The position numbers were made by a program, and so were the translations under genes. A stretch of 57,287 nt of DNA from Alcaligenaceae bacterium (GTDB taxonomy: Bacteria > Pseudomonadota > Gammaproteobacteria > Burkholderiales > Burkholderiaceae_B). Shown here piece after piece: positions 34,755 through 43,134 of the stretch. How positions within the stretch are numbered: position 1 is the stretch's first letter; each line of letters begins with the position of its first letter. Location of the stretch: NCBI GenBank assembly GCA_947379755.1, contig CANCOC010000010.1, positions 1 through 57,287 on the forward strand, read 5' to 3'. The notes below the pieces were generated by a model. The model saw only the letters and a list, made by a program, of their open reading frames with translations. It did not search any database and was not told the origin of the DNA.

Positions 34755-35735
34755 TCAGTCCACGCTAATACCAGCCTTTTGGATCAATGCGCCCCAACGA
34801 TCATAGTCGCGACGAATCTGTCCTGCAAAATCTTCAGGGGTGGTTGGAGAAGCATTCAAGCCCAGTTCGTTGATACGCCGAATCACCACTGGGTCGTTCA
34901 GAACAAGATTAATGTCGTGATTGAGCTGAGAAACAATCGCTGGTGGTGTGCCAGCAGGTACAGCCAGACCATACCATTCAGGGATGTCTGCAAGTGCCGG
35001 ATATCCTGCATCGATTGCTGTCGGTACCCCAGGCAGCACTGCAACCGGGTCTTTACCAAACAGCACAATCGCGCGCAACTTGCCGGACTTGACATGCTGG
35101 GCCACAGAAGTCGGGTTAGCCACCATCAAATCAATATTGCCACCCAGCAGATCAATCACCGCCGGACCCGCGCCCTTGTAGGCCACATGCATCATGTCTG
35201 AGCCTGTATTGAATTTAAACAGCTCTACTGCAAGTTGGGGGCCTGTGGCACTTGAGCCATAGTTCAATTTACCCGGCCTGCTTTTTGCCAGAGCTTCAAG
35301 TTCCTTGAGGTTTGACGCAGGAACCGAAGGATGAGCCACCAGCACAAACGGTTGCTGTGTCATGCGTGCAACCGGCACAATATCCTTGAACGGATCGAAG
35401 CCCATTTCCTTATACAAATGGGGATTGACCGTTAAAACACCTTGATGGGCAATCATCATGGTCAGCCCGTCTGGGGGCATTTTGGCAGCGTACGCGGTAC
35501 CAATATTGCCCTGAGCACCGGCGCGATTTTCAACGATCACCTGCTGATGCCACAGCTCAGTCAGTCGCTCACCAACGATTCGCGAGATTGCATCTGTCCC
35601 CCCACCCGGAGGAAAAGCGACAATGATTTTGACAGGTGCACTAGGTTTGAACTCAGCCTGAGCAAAAGCCGTACCAAAGAAGATTGAGCAGGCAATAGCA
35701 CACGCAGTGACGCGAAGCCAATAGATCATGGTCAT
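34755..35735 (-). CDS. Bug/TctC family periplasmic solute receptor
   Basis: This 326-residue protein has a signal peptide (MIYWLRVTACAIACSIFFGTA, cleavage near FAQA). Bug motifs are APVKIIVAFPPGGGTDAISRI, VENRAGAQGNIG and NYGSSATGPQLAVELFK. It lies 60 bases downstream of the MmgE/PrpD gene on the same strand and ends at a strong terminator, so the two are probably cotranscribed. The ligand may therefore be a carboxylic acid that the MmgE/PrpD enzyme acts on. Confidence 0.93.
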   Translation of the reverse strand: MTMIYWLRVTACAIACSIFFGTAFAQAEFKPSAPVKIIVAFPPGGGTDAISRIVGERLTELWHQQVIVENRAGAQGNIGTAYAAKMPPDGLTMMIAHQGVLTVNPHLYKEMGFDPFKDIVPVARMTQQPFVLVAHPSVPASNLKELEALAKSRPGKLNYGSSATGPQLAVELFKFNTGSDMMHVAYKGAGPAVIDLLGGNIDLMVANPTSVAQHVKSGKLRAIVLFGKDPVAVLPGVPTAIDAGYPALADIPEWYGLAVPAGTPPAIVSQLNHDINLVLNDPVVIRRINELGLNASPTTPEDFAGQIRRDYDRWGALIQKAGISVD

Positions 35736-35795
35736 TTGTCTCTAAATGAATTGTTATTTTTTAATTTTAAATATCATACATCCTGAATGACCTGA

Positions 35796-37187
35796 TCAGG
35801 TAGCGCTGTCAGCCTGCCCTGCCACAAGCCGCATGATTTGACCAACATCGGGATTGTTTTCGAGATCCCAGACAGCGTCAATCAAAGGTTCAGGATCAAT
35901 TCCTGATTGCCCATAGGCACACAATTTACGCACTTTTTCTTCAATATCCTGATCCGTGAGCGGACGAGTCGTAGCACCGCGCGCCACATCAATCACAATC
36001 TCGACTGGCTTCGCATCCCGCATGTGGAGGACCACTTTTGTTGAGTCCACGGAATAAGAAGCATCGTCGACAAAACGGACTTTGCGCCCCAGGGATTGCA
36101 AGGCAGGATCACGTACAGCCTGATCACTGAATTCTGCCAGGCCCGCCCGACCACGCATCAGCGCCACAGCAACGGCGTGCTGCGCACTGACCTGAGACTC
36201 TCGTCCCGTCAGGACCCCGGGACGGTCTGTCCGCTGGCGCAGCAAAGGATGGCCAGTCAGCTCAATACTTTCAATGCTGGCCAAGCCCTGAGCATGCAGC
36301 GCGGGGTCTAAAGATAGTGTCAGGCAGGCTTGAATCACCGGATTCAGTACGACACCGCAAGGGTAAGGCTTGTATGCATTTTGAAGAACTTCCCAACGCT
36401 TACCAAGGTCCGAGACGATACTCGCGGTATCAGGCTCATCGGCGGTCACATGTAAAAATCCGCGCAGACCTTCGAGGGGTTTGGCTGGGCCGTCGAAATC
36501 TTCTTGCGCCAGTAGTGCGGACAGGATGCCATTGCGCGCAGCGTTGCCCATACTGATACTTTTTGACATCGTCCCCAGCGTCTCAACCAGACCAGAGGCC
36601 TGACTCGAAGCATGACCCAATGCCCAGACCAGTTGCTGCTGCGACAGGCCGAGCAGTTTTCCAACCGCAAGCGCAGATCCAAACACTCCACAGGTCGAGG
36701 TGATATGCCAACCGCGAGCATAATGTCCCGGCGAGATGGCGTTACCTATTCTGCATTCGGCTTCCATCCCCAGGATCAGGCTAAGCAGGAAGTCGGGACC
36801 ACTGATCACTTGTGTTTCAGCCAGCGCAAGAATGGGCGGTGCAACCGGTGCCGTGGGGTGAATAATGGTTGGAAAATGCGTGTCGTCAAAATCAAAAACA
36901 TTGGCACCCATTGTATTGAGTGCAGCTGCATTCAGAATATCCATGCGCTGGCCACGACCAATCACTGTCGCCTGGGATGCGGATGAAAACGTGCCATAGA
37001 CGCGCGCAGCTTTTTCTATGGTCGGATCAAAACAGGCAGATAAGGCAACAGAGAAAAAATTCAGCAAAGAACGCTTGGCCTCATGCCTGACATGCTGTGG
37101 GATAGCATTCCATTCGCAGGTCTGTACAAAGTTTGCCAGCGTTGCAGATACTGCAGCCTGATCTGCAGGCAATTGGATCATCGTCAT
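35796..37187 (-). CDS. MmgE/PrpD family protein
   Basis: This 463-residue protein belongs to the family of 2-methylcitrate dehydratase, cis-aconitate decarboxylase and iminodisuccinate epimerase. Landmarks are FDFDDTHFPTIIHPTAPVAPPILALAE near residues 95-120, HITSTCGVFGSALAVGKLLGLS and the YKPYPCGVVLNPVIQA segment. The open frame extends to 37379, but the upstream residues are unlike the family; ATG 37187 (or 37181) gives the expected N-terminus. It lies upstream of a Bug gene and downstream of a methyltransferase gene. Association with Bug receptors is common and the substrate is usually unknown. Confidence 0.9.
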   Translation of the reverse strand: MTMIQLPADQAAVSATLANFVQTCEWNAIPQHVRHEAKRSLLNFFSVALSACFDPTIEKAARVYGTFSSASQATVIGRGQRMDILNAAALNTMGANVFDFDDTHFPTIIHPTAPVAPPILALAETQVISGPDFLLSLILGMEAECRIGNAISPGHYARGWHITSTCGVFGSALAVGKLLGLSQQQLVWALGHASSQASGLVETLGTMSKSISMGNAARNGILSALLAQEDFDGPAKPLEGLRGFLHVTADEPDTASIVSDLGKRWEVLQNAYKPYPCGVVLNPVIQACLTLSLDPALHAQGLASIESIELTGHPLLRQRTDRPGVLTGRESQVSAQHAVAVALMRGRAGLAEFSDQAVRDPALQSLGRKVRFVDDASYSVDSTKVVLHMRDAKPVEIVIDVARGATTRPLTDQDIEEKVRKLCAYGQSGIDPEPLIDAVWDLENNPDVGQIMRLVAGQADSAT

Positions 37188-37260
37188 TTTTATTATTCCG
37201 TTCGTTGAACTGCATGCGGCAAGTGGCGGACCGCTGGATACTGACCCGTAAGCGCTGGTG

Positions 37261-38019
37261 TTACGCGACGACCGCGGATACCACCAGTTGCCTGCCGTAA
37301 ACCACCTGATCAGAAAGCGCCTGCTCCCACAGTTTGGCAACGCCTGGCGTTTGAGCTTTTTTGAGACGCTTGCGTGCATAAGCCTTGATCACCCAGCCAA
37401 CCAGTCTCTCGCTGGCGCGTCGTGGCTTGCGTTCATCCACATCAATGACGGTAATTTCCTTAAAACCATTCAGTCCAAGCAGCAACCACAACTGAAACAA
37501 ACCCAGCGTCAGCCATGGCATGTGCGGCTCGGGGGTATCGTTTTGCGAAAACCAGGAATAGGAACGTGGGAAACCTTGAATGAGATGATTGAGTCTTGCA
37601 CCGGCATAATTAGGATTGGGAATCGACAGGATAAATTTTCCACCCGGTTTGAGATGCTTGCGCACGCTCTGCAAGAACATTCCCGGATTTTGCAGGTATC
37701 CCATTGCTTCACAGCAAATCGCCGCATCGTACTGGCCAAAGCTGTCAGGCACGCCGAGGTTGAAATCGCCTGACTCAAAAAAAGCATAACCCTGCGGGCC
37801 GTCAGCATAGAGATCAAAGCCATGAATACACGCCTGGTATGTCAGGCTCTCAGGTACCCAGCCATCGCCACAACAGATATCGAGAATCGTCGCAGGCTGA
37901 TCGGAGTTGAGTGTTTGCGCGACCGCACGTCGGTGGGCACGCCAGTCACTGGCGTGAAACTCTGGCTTTTTTGTTTCAGGTGCCTTTGTGTGTGCACCAG
38001 GTTGAGATGACAGCGTCAT
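37261..38019 (-). CDS. Class I SAM-dependent methyltransferase
   Basis: This 252-residue protein has the SAM-binding motif ILDICCGDGW (about residues 45-54), the acidic end of strand 2 in IHGFDLYAD, and the later AICCEAMGYLQNPGMFLQSVRKHLKPGGKFILSIPNP, which is typical of Methyltransf_11/UbiE-like enzymes. The acceptor is unknown. It begins on the minus strand facing away from the NHL lipoprotein gene (135 bases between starts) and ends 73 bases before the MmgE/PrpD start. Confidence 0.85.
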   Translation of the reverse strand: MTLSSQPGAHTKAPETKKPEFHASDWRAHRRAVAQTLNSDQPATILDICCGDGWVPESLTYQACIHGFDLYADGPQGYAFFESGDFNLGVPDSFGQYDAAICCEAMGYLQNPGMFLQSVRKHLKPGGKFILSIPNPNYAGARLNHLIQGFPRSYSWFSQNDTPEPHMPWLTLGLFQLWLLLGLNGFKEITVIDVDERKPRRASERLVGWVIKAYARKRLKKAQTPGVAKLWEQALSDQVVYGRQLVVSAVVA

Positions 38020-38154
38020 ATTTGTATGTGTTCAAGTTCTGCCCTGACCTGCGCAAGCGAATCACCGCCTGATGCCAAAGCGTCAAACAAGCACTATACC
38101 AATCATTGAGCACGGTGTTAGCATCGGCTCCAATAACTAGAACACTGGAGACAT

Positions 38155-39270
38155 ATGATGAACAAGCTAACCGCTTTATTACGTGCCTTATGGCTGAGCT
38201 GTCTGCTCGCCCTGGTCGCGGGGTGCTCAACCCCCGCAAAACGCGTTGAGGGTGCGGCAAACGGCCCGTCCTACGCGGTCGATGCGACCTGGCCCAAACC
38301 CTTGCCAAATAACTGGATTCTGGGACAGGTTGCAGGCATCGCGACCGACAAAAATGATCATATCTGGATCATCCAGCGCCCAAGAACCCTGACCGAGGAT
38401 GAGCGCGGAGCCAGCACAACGCCCGCACGTTCAAAATGCTGCGTCGCAGCACCTCCCGTCATGGAGTTCGATCGAGCGGGTCACTTTCTGCGCGGCTGGG
38501 GCGGAACAGGGACAGGCTATGACTGGCCCAAAAATGAGCATGGTATTTATGTCGATCCAAAGGGCGACGTATGGGTTGGGGGTAATGACAATACCGACCA
38601 CATGCTGTTGAAATTCACCGCAGACGGAAAGTTTCTGCTGCAAATCGGCTCGCCCGGAAAAAGTCTGGGGAGCAACGCGACCAACCAGCTAGGTCGTCCA
38701 GCACATATGGAACTCGATGCGGCAACCAATGAACTCTTTGTCGCCGATGGCTACCAGAACCGGCGTGTGATCGTGTTTGATGCCACCACAGGTGCTTATA
38801 AACGCCATTGGGGTGCCTACGGCAACAAACCTGACGACACAAAAATTCCGGACTACAACACGCAGTCACCACAGTTTGCGAACCCTGTGCATTGCGTACG
38901 TCTGATGAAGGATCAGACGGTGATGGTGTGCGATCGTTCGAACAACCGCATCCAGATTTTTACCAAAGACGGCAAGTTTCTGCGCCAGATCGTTTCTGAG
39001 CCAGACACGCGCGGCTCAGGCGCCGTCTGGGACCTGGTCGTCAGTGAGGATACCGGTCAGAAATACATACTGGTTGCTGACGGAGGCAATAATGAAGTGC
39101 GGATACTGGTGCGCGAAACAGGTGAAAAAATCGGAGCCTTCGGACGTCCCGGACGGCAAGCCGGAGACTTCCATTGGGTACATAACATTGCCATCGATTC
39201 ACAAGGCAGTATTTACACCTCGGAAGTTGATAATGCCAAGCGCATACAAAAGTTTGACCGGGTGAAATAG
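38155..39270 (+). CDS. Lipoprotein with NHL-repeat beta-propeller
   Basis: This 371-residue protein has a lipoprotein signal ending in the lipobox LVAGC (cysteine near residue 24). The mature part has repeated NHL-type blades: GHFLRGWGG, NEHGIYVDPKGDVWVGG, LFVADGYQNRRVIVFD, VCDRSNNRIQIF and NIAIDSQGSIYTSEVDNAKRIQKF, likely a six-bladed propeller. It resembles the peptidyl-alpha-hydroxyglycine lyase type of fold, but bacterial members of this kind have no known function. SKCCVAAP adds a vicinal cysteine pair. Two ATG codons are adjacent (38155 and 38158). Confidence 0.87.
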   Translation: MMNKLTALLRALWLSCLLALVAGCSTPAKRVEGAANGPSYAVDATWPKPLPNNWILGQVAGIATDKNDHIWIIQRPRTLTEDERGASTTPARSKCCVAAPPVMEFDRAGHFLRGWGGTGTGYDWPKNEHGIYVDPKGDVWVGGNDNTDHMLLKFTADGKFLLQIGSPGKSLGSNATNQLGRPAHMELDAATNELFVADGYQNRRVIVFDATTGAYKRHWGAYGNKPDDTKIPDYNTQSPQFANPVHCVRLMKDQTVMVCDRSNNRIQIFTKDGKFLRQIVSEPDTRGSGAVWDLVVSEDTGQKYILVADGGNNEVRILVRETGEKIGAFGRPGRQAGDFHWVHNIAIDSQGSIYTSEVDNAKRIQKFDRVK

Positions 39271-39345
39271 CAAAAGATCCGGGCACTGACTCCAAAGCGA
39301 ACTCTCGCCTCAAGCCAATGCCCGACTACCCTGACCCGCAACCGC

Positions 39346-40509
39346 TCAGGACGCCAGCGCTTTCATCTCGGCGTACAAATCTGCTTTGCCCTCAAAGCCG
39401 ATACCAACCAGCTCGGGCAAGGTCACAATACTGTTTTCAACTTTGACACCGTCAGGAAATCCGCCATAAGGCTGGAACAGATCAGGATAGCTTTCATTGC
39501 CCCCCAGCCCTAGTCCGGCAGCAATCATCAGTGACATCTGATGACCGCCATGGGGCACACAGCGACTGGGTGACCAGTCGTTTTCCCTTAACATGTCGAG
39601 TGTACGCAAGTACTCGACCAGGCCATAACTCAAGGCGCAATCGAACTGCAACCAGTCACGGTCACGTCGCATGCCACCATAACGGATCAGGTTGCGGGCG
39701 TCCTGCATGGAAAATAAATTTTCGCCTGTTGCCATGGGATGTTCATAGTGATGGGCTAGCTCAGCCTGCAACGCGAAATCCAGTGGATCACCTGCCTCTT
39801 CGTACCAGAACAGATCGTATTGTGACAGCGCACGGGCATACTCCACTGCTGTGTTGGTATCAAAACGGCCGTTGGCATCGACACATAAGCGCTGACCTGG
39901 TCCGAGTAATTTCAGGACGGCTTCTATGCGTTTGCAATCTTCGGCAAGTGATGCGCCTCCGATTTTCTTTTTGACAACACTGTAGCCACGATCAAGGTAG
40001 CTCTGCATCTCGGTTGTCAGGCCTTCAAGTCCCTGGCCCGGCCAGTAATAGCCACCCGCAGCATAGACAAATACTTTGCGGTTAGGCTTGCCGTCTCCAT
40101 AGCGCTCAGCAAGCAACTGATAGAGAGGAACACCTTCGATCTTAGCAACGGCATCCCAGATCGCCATATCAATCGTGCCAACAGCGACGGATCGCTCGCC
40201 ATGGCCACCAGGCTTTTCGTTATTCATCATCGTGGCCCAGATCTTGTGGGGACACAGGATCCCGCGATCGTCGAGCAAGTTCTCTGGCTCGGCCTCGAGC
40301 ACGCGGGGAATAAAACGCTCGCGCATCAAGGCTCCCTGGCCATAACGACCGTTGGAGTTAAAGCCATACCCAATGACAGGTTTACCATCGCGTATGACAT
40401 CTGTGACAACAGCCACCAGACTCAAGGTCATTTTAGAAAAATCTATGTACGCATTACGAATATTTGACTTAATCGGGCGCGTTGATTCGCGAATTTCGGT
40501 GATTTTCAG
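39346..40509 (-). CDS. tarD: D(-)-tartrate dehydratase, apparent CTG start
   Basis: This enolase-superfamily enzyme dehydrates D-tartrate to oxaloacetate. Family residues are present: K182 in the KKKIGG stretch, metal ligands D211 (CVDANGRF), E237 (FWYEEAGD) and E263 (ATGENLF), and H320 in VPHGGHQMS. GFNSNGRYGQG and NESYPDLFQPYGGF are strongly diagnostic. The first standard start is ATG 40431, but the 26 codons before it encode the family N-terminus (KITEIRES, SNIRNAYIDFSK) with no ATG, GTG or TTG. A CTG at 40509 lies six bases after a perfect AGGAG, giving 387 residues, about the length of the known Bradyrhizobium enzyme. Confidence 0.9.
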   Translation of the reverse strand: MKITEIRESTRPIKSNIRNAYIDFSKMTLSLVAVVTDVIRDGKPVIGYGFNSNGRYGQGALMRERFIPRVLEAEPENLLDDRGILCPHKIWATMMNNEKPGGHGERSVAVGTIDMAIWDAVAKIEGVPLYQLLAERYGDGKPNRKVFVYAAGGYYWPGQGLEGLTTEMQSYLDRGYSVVKKKIGGASLAEDCKRIEAVLKLLGPGQRLCVDANGRFDTNTAVEYARALSQYDLFWYEEAGDPLDFALQAELAHHYEHPMATGENLFSMQDARNLIRYGGMRRDRDWLQFDCALSYGLVEYLRTLDMLRENDWSPSRCVPHGGHQMSLMIAAGLGLGGNESYPDLFQPYGGFPDGVKVENSIVTLPELVGIGFEGKADLYAEMKALAS

Positions 40510-40520
40510 AGATTTCTCCT
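40507..40520 (-). promoter_or_regulatory. Ribosome binding site and CTG start of tarD
   Basis: On the minus strand AGGAG (40520-40516) is followed by six bases and then CTG (40509-40507). Upstream in the same frame the codons run back to a TGA at 40566-40564 without any ATG, GTG or TTG, so CTG is the best-placed initiator for the homologous N-terminus. Confidence 0.65.
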
Positions 40521-40623
40521 GTAAATTTAAGATAGGCCATCGACCGATTAAGCAACTTGACGGTCAGCCCTGAATATTATCTTGAAACTTGAATACACAG
40601 AGAAATTGATCGCAACACAAACG

Positions 40624-41256
40624 ATGCCTCAGCCCGGACAATTAAAAATCGGCATACTGATACTTGCCGCTGGAGAAGGTTTGCGCATGGGCGTGACACC
40701 CAAGTGCCTGATCAGACTCAATCAGACGTCCCTGCTTGATCGTCAGCTACAAGCCCAGCATCTGCTCGCACCTGTCCAGACCTGTCTGGTCACAGGTTAC
40801 TTTCATGAACAGATCGCAGCAGTGATTTCAAACGAACACATACAGATTATTCGAAATCCAGAGCCTGAACGTGGCCAGCAGCATTCGGTGCGCCTGGGAC
40901 TCGAAGCCATGCAAATCGATCTTGATCTGATCATTATCGTTCTGGCAGACCAGCCGCTATTGGGCACAGACGACTTCATTGAACTCATCGCAGCGTTTGA
41001 AAAACGTCCGGCACAGACTCAGATGATGTATCCCGTCGTGGGTAAGCAGCGCGGCAATCCGGTACTGATGTCAGGTCAGGCGGTCCGGACGTTTTTGAAC
41101 GCATCCTGCGACGTGACTTGCAGGCAATATATTGATACGCATCGCGATCGCGTATACAAGTACCAGACAACCAATGATCATTTTATTGTTGATCTGGATA
41201 CACCTGCTGACCTGGTCGCGCTGGCCAGACGTACAGGTTATCCGGTCTTAAAGTAG
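40624..41256 (+). CDS. MobA-like NTP transferase (MocA-type)
   Basis: This 210-residue nucleotidyltransferase has the nucleotide-binding loop ILILAAGEGLRMG with the lysine in TPKCLI, then VLADQPLLGTDD with the metal-binding aspartate, and RGNPVLMSG. The group includes molybdopterin cytidylyltransferase MocA, which matures xanthine-dehydrogenase-type enzymes, but no molybdoenzyme is in the window. The start is uncertain: ATG 40624 lies seven residues before the domain, while the frame is open to a TTG at 40582, and neither has a good ribosome site. Its end overlaps the convergent azlD end by 9 bases. Confidence 0.8.
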   Translation: MPQPGQLKIGILILAAGEGLRMGVTPKCLIRLNQTSLLDRQLQAQHLLAPVQTCLVTGYFHEQIAAVISNEHIQIIRNPEPERGQQHSVRLGLEAMQIDLDLIIIVLADQPLLGTDDFIELIAAFEKRPAQTQMMYPVVGKQRGNPVLMSGQAVRTFLNASCDVTCRQYIDTHRDRVYKYQTTNDHFIVDLDTPADLVALARRTGYPVLK

Positions 41257-41580
41257 ATGCATATTCCTGATCAGCACATACACAACGGTAGCAATGATGA
41301 TGCTCAACAGAGCGTTCTTGCCCCACCATTGAAAAAGCATGGCAAGTGCGACGGCCAGCAACTCTGGCCATGGCCCCAGCGCATCTTCGCGGGCGGCGCC
41401 GACCACTGAATGTACAAGCAAGAGTGCCATGATCGCTAACGGCAAGAACTGCCCCAGACGTTGCACAAGGGGATGTTTGAGGAGCCACTGCGATGCAACA
41501 AAAGGGAGCGCACGCAGTCCAAAAGTGACAGCTCCCATCACCAGTACCACGCTGACAACGTAACCGCTGTCGTCAATCAT
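41248..41580 (-). CDS. azlD: Branched-chain amino acid exporter subunit AzlD
   Basis: This 110-residue membrane protein has about four hydrophobic segments and the AzlD-type stretch GAVTFGLRALPFVASQWLLKHPLVQRLGQFLPLAIMALLLVHSV. AzlD is the small partner of AzlC in LIV-E-type exporters of branched-chain amino acids. ATG 41580 overlaps the azlC stop by 8 bases; ATG 41595 is the alternative and adds five residues. Confidence 0.9.
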   Translation of the reverse strand: MIDDSGYVVSVVLVMGAVTFGLRALPFVASQWLLKHPLVQRLGQFLPLAIMALLLVHSVVGAAREDALGPWPELLAVALAMLFQWWGKNALLSIIIATVVYVLIRNMHLL

Positions 41581-42256
41581 TGACGGCCTTTTCATGCAAG
41601 AGGGATCTGGACTGAATCAGCACACTGGCCGAAATACTCAGGGCGATAGAAATCACCAGAGCGTGTTTGGCCGAGAAGAGATATGCAATTGCATATGCGG
41701 CAAGCGCCACCCATAACGGCGCTGCATTTTTTTTCGTTCGCCATTGTTCAACGGTGAGCACAGCAAACAGAGCTGCCAGTACAAAATCCAGCCCTGCCCA
41801 GGCGAGCTGTGCCTGAGAACCCAGTGCGGCGCCAATGATCGTGCCCAGCACCCACCAGCAATGGTTCAGCACTGCTACCAGGACCATCTGCCGATGACTG
41901 GTACTCACAGGCATCGTGGTGAGTACCGAATAGGTTTCGTCAGTCAGGCCGAATATCAGATACGAGCGCATCAGTTTGCCCTGGGGCAATTTGTTGAGCA
42001 AAGACAATCCGTAAAAAACATGGCGCAGGTTCAAAATCAGTGTTGCCAGCGCGATGGTGCCCAGGGACAGCCCTGAGGCAACCATTGGAATCATCATATA
42101 TTGCGCTGCACCAGCATATACAAACAGGCTTGCAAGTACTGCAAGCCAACCTGCTCCACCCGCCTGTACAAACAAAAAGCCAAACACTATTCCAAGTGGG
42201 ATGTAACCCATCGCGACCGGTGCGGTCAGGCTCAGTGCTGAAAACCCATTACGCAA
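41573..42256 (-). CDS. azlC: Branched-chain amino acid exporter subunit AzlC
   Basis: The conserved protein begins around RNGFSALSLTAPVAMGYIPLGIVFGFLF and continues through SLFVYAGAAQYMMIPMV, LILNLRHVFYGLSLL and GLTDETYSVL, all typical of AzlC. A frame open to 42394 would add residues that are only the out-of-frame translation of the Asp-rich tail of the upstream DUF2076 gene. TTG 42256 gives the family N-terminus and 227 residues, overlapping the DUF2076 stop by 8 bases. ATG 42295 or 42304 are alternatives. With AzlD it exports branched-chain or related amino acids. Confidence 0.85.
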   Translation of the reverse strand: MRNGFSALSLTAPVAMGYIPLGIVFGFLFVQAGGAGWLAVLASLFVYAGAAQYMMIPMVASGLSLGTIALATLILNLRHVFYGLSLLNKLPQGKLMRSYLIFGLTDETYSVLTTMPVSTSHRQMVLVAVLNHCWWVLGTIIGAALGSQAQLAWAGLDFVLAALFAVLTVEQWRTKKNAAPLWVALAAYAIAYLFSAKHALVISIALSISASVLIQSRSLLHEKAVND

Positions 42257-42980
42257 AATCGCTGTCGTCTGAGCCAAAGCTATCGTCGCCGCCATCAAAA
42301 TCATCACTGGCATCAGCCAGCGTTGTCCCACCTGTATAAGAGCCCTGATCAGCGGCAGGATCATTCGTGTAGTAATTATTGACCGTAGTTTCATTTACGG
42401 TCACTGGCGCAGCTGGATTCGTAGCCGCATGATTGCCGAACCCGCCGCCAAAGCCGCCAGCCGAATTGTGCCCCATCATGTTCTGGATACCCTGAAACAG
42501 GAACGAACCGGCGACAACACCAGCGGCAGTTGTCGCGACATTACCCATCATGCTTGAACCCCAGGGAGTGGGTGCGGCAGCAACCGGCGCTGCAGGTGCA
42601 GAGGCAGCCTGGATGGGAGTGGGCGGCAACGCTGCGCGCTGAGGTTGCTGAGGTTGCGATCCTGCCTGATAGACCTCGCCAGAAACCCCTTGCGCAGGAA
42701 CTGCTGCACGACCCCAGGCGTGTGCATCACCCAGAAAACTTGTTTGAGCACCTGATTTATCACGGTCGATCTGCGCCTGCAACGCGGCCACTTTGGCCTG
42801 CGTCTGCTGCAGTACGTAATCCAGTTGCATGGCACGTTGCACGAGTAAGTAGCCCGCATGCGGCTGGGCAACGAACGCCTGCGCAATCAACGCGTCTGCA
42901 TCCGGATCCTTTTGAGCAACCTGGGCTTGAGTCAGTTGCTGTAGAAAAGCATTTAAAGCGTCACGTTCCTGGCTATTCAT
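42249..42980 (-). CDS. DUF2076 domain-containing protein
   Basis: This 243-residue protein has the DUF2076 N-terminal helical region (QERDALNAFLQQLTQAQ, DADALIAQAFVAQPHAGYLLVQRAMQLDYVLQ), a Pro/Ala/Gln-rich linker, a single hydrophobic Gly-rich segment (GNVATTAAGVVAGSFLFQGIQNMMG) and an Asp/Ser-rich acidic tail. Family members are predicted periplasmic or membrane-tethered ligand-binding proteins with no established role. It is upstream of azlC and overlaps it, and is divergent from the aminotransferase gene across 154 bases. Confidence 0.88.
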   Translation of the reverse strand: MNSQERDALNAFLQQLTQAQVAQKDPDADALIAQAFVAQPHAGYLLVQRAMQLDYVLQQTQAKVAALQAQIDRDKSGAQTSFLGDAHAWGRAAVPAQGVSGEVYQAGSQPQQPQRAALPPTPIQAASAPAAPVAAAPTPWGSSMMGNVATTAAGVVAGSFLFQGIQNMMGHNSAGGFGGGFGNHAATNPAAPVTVNETTVNNYYTNDPAADQGSYTGGTTLADASDDFDGGDDSFGSDDSDFA

Positions 42981-43134
42981 TTTGGACTTCCTTCAAAACA
43001 GCATTGTTGCAAACAACTGATATATGGGGCGAACCATCTGCTTTTCAAGCAGGCTTGGGCAGATTCAAATGTTCGATGTAGATTGTAGTGTGGTCTTGTG
43101 GTAATTTGCACTCAATACTCAGCCTGGAATACCC

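Noticed and set aside
40432-40509. A truncated tartrate dehydratase starting at ATG 40431.
   Set aside because: The 26 upstream codons encode the conserved family N-terminus with a perfect ribosome site before CTG, so the gene is probably full length.
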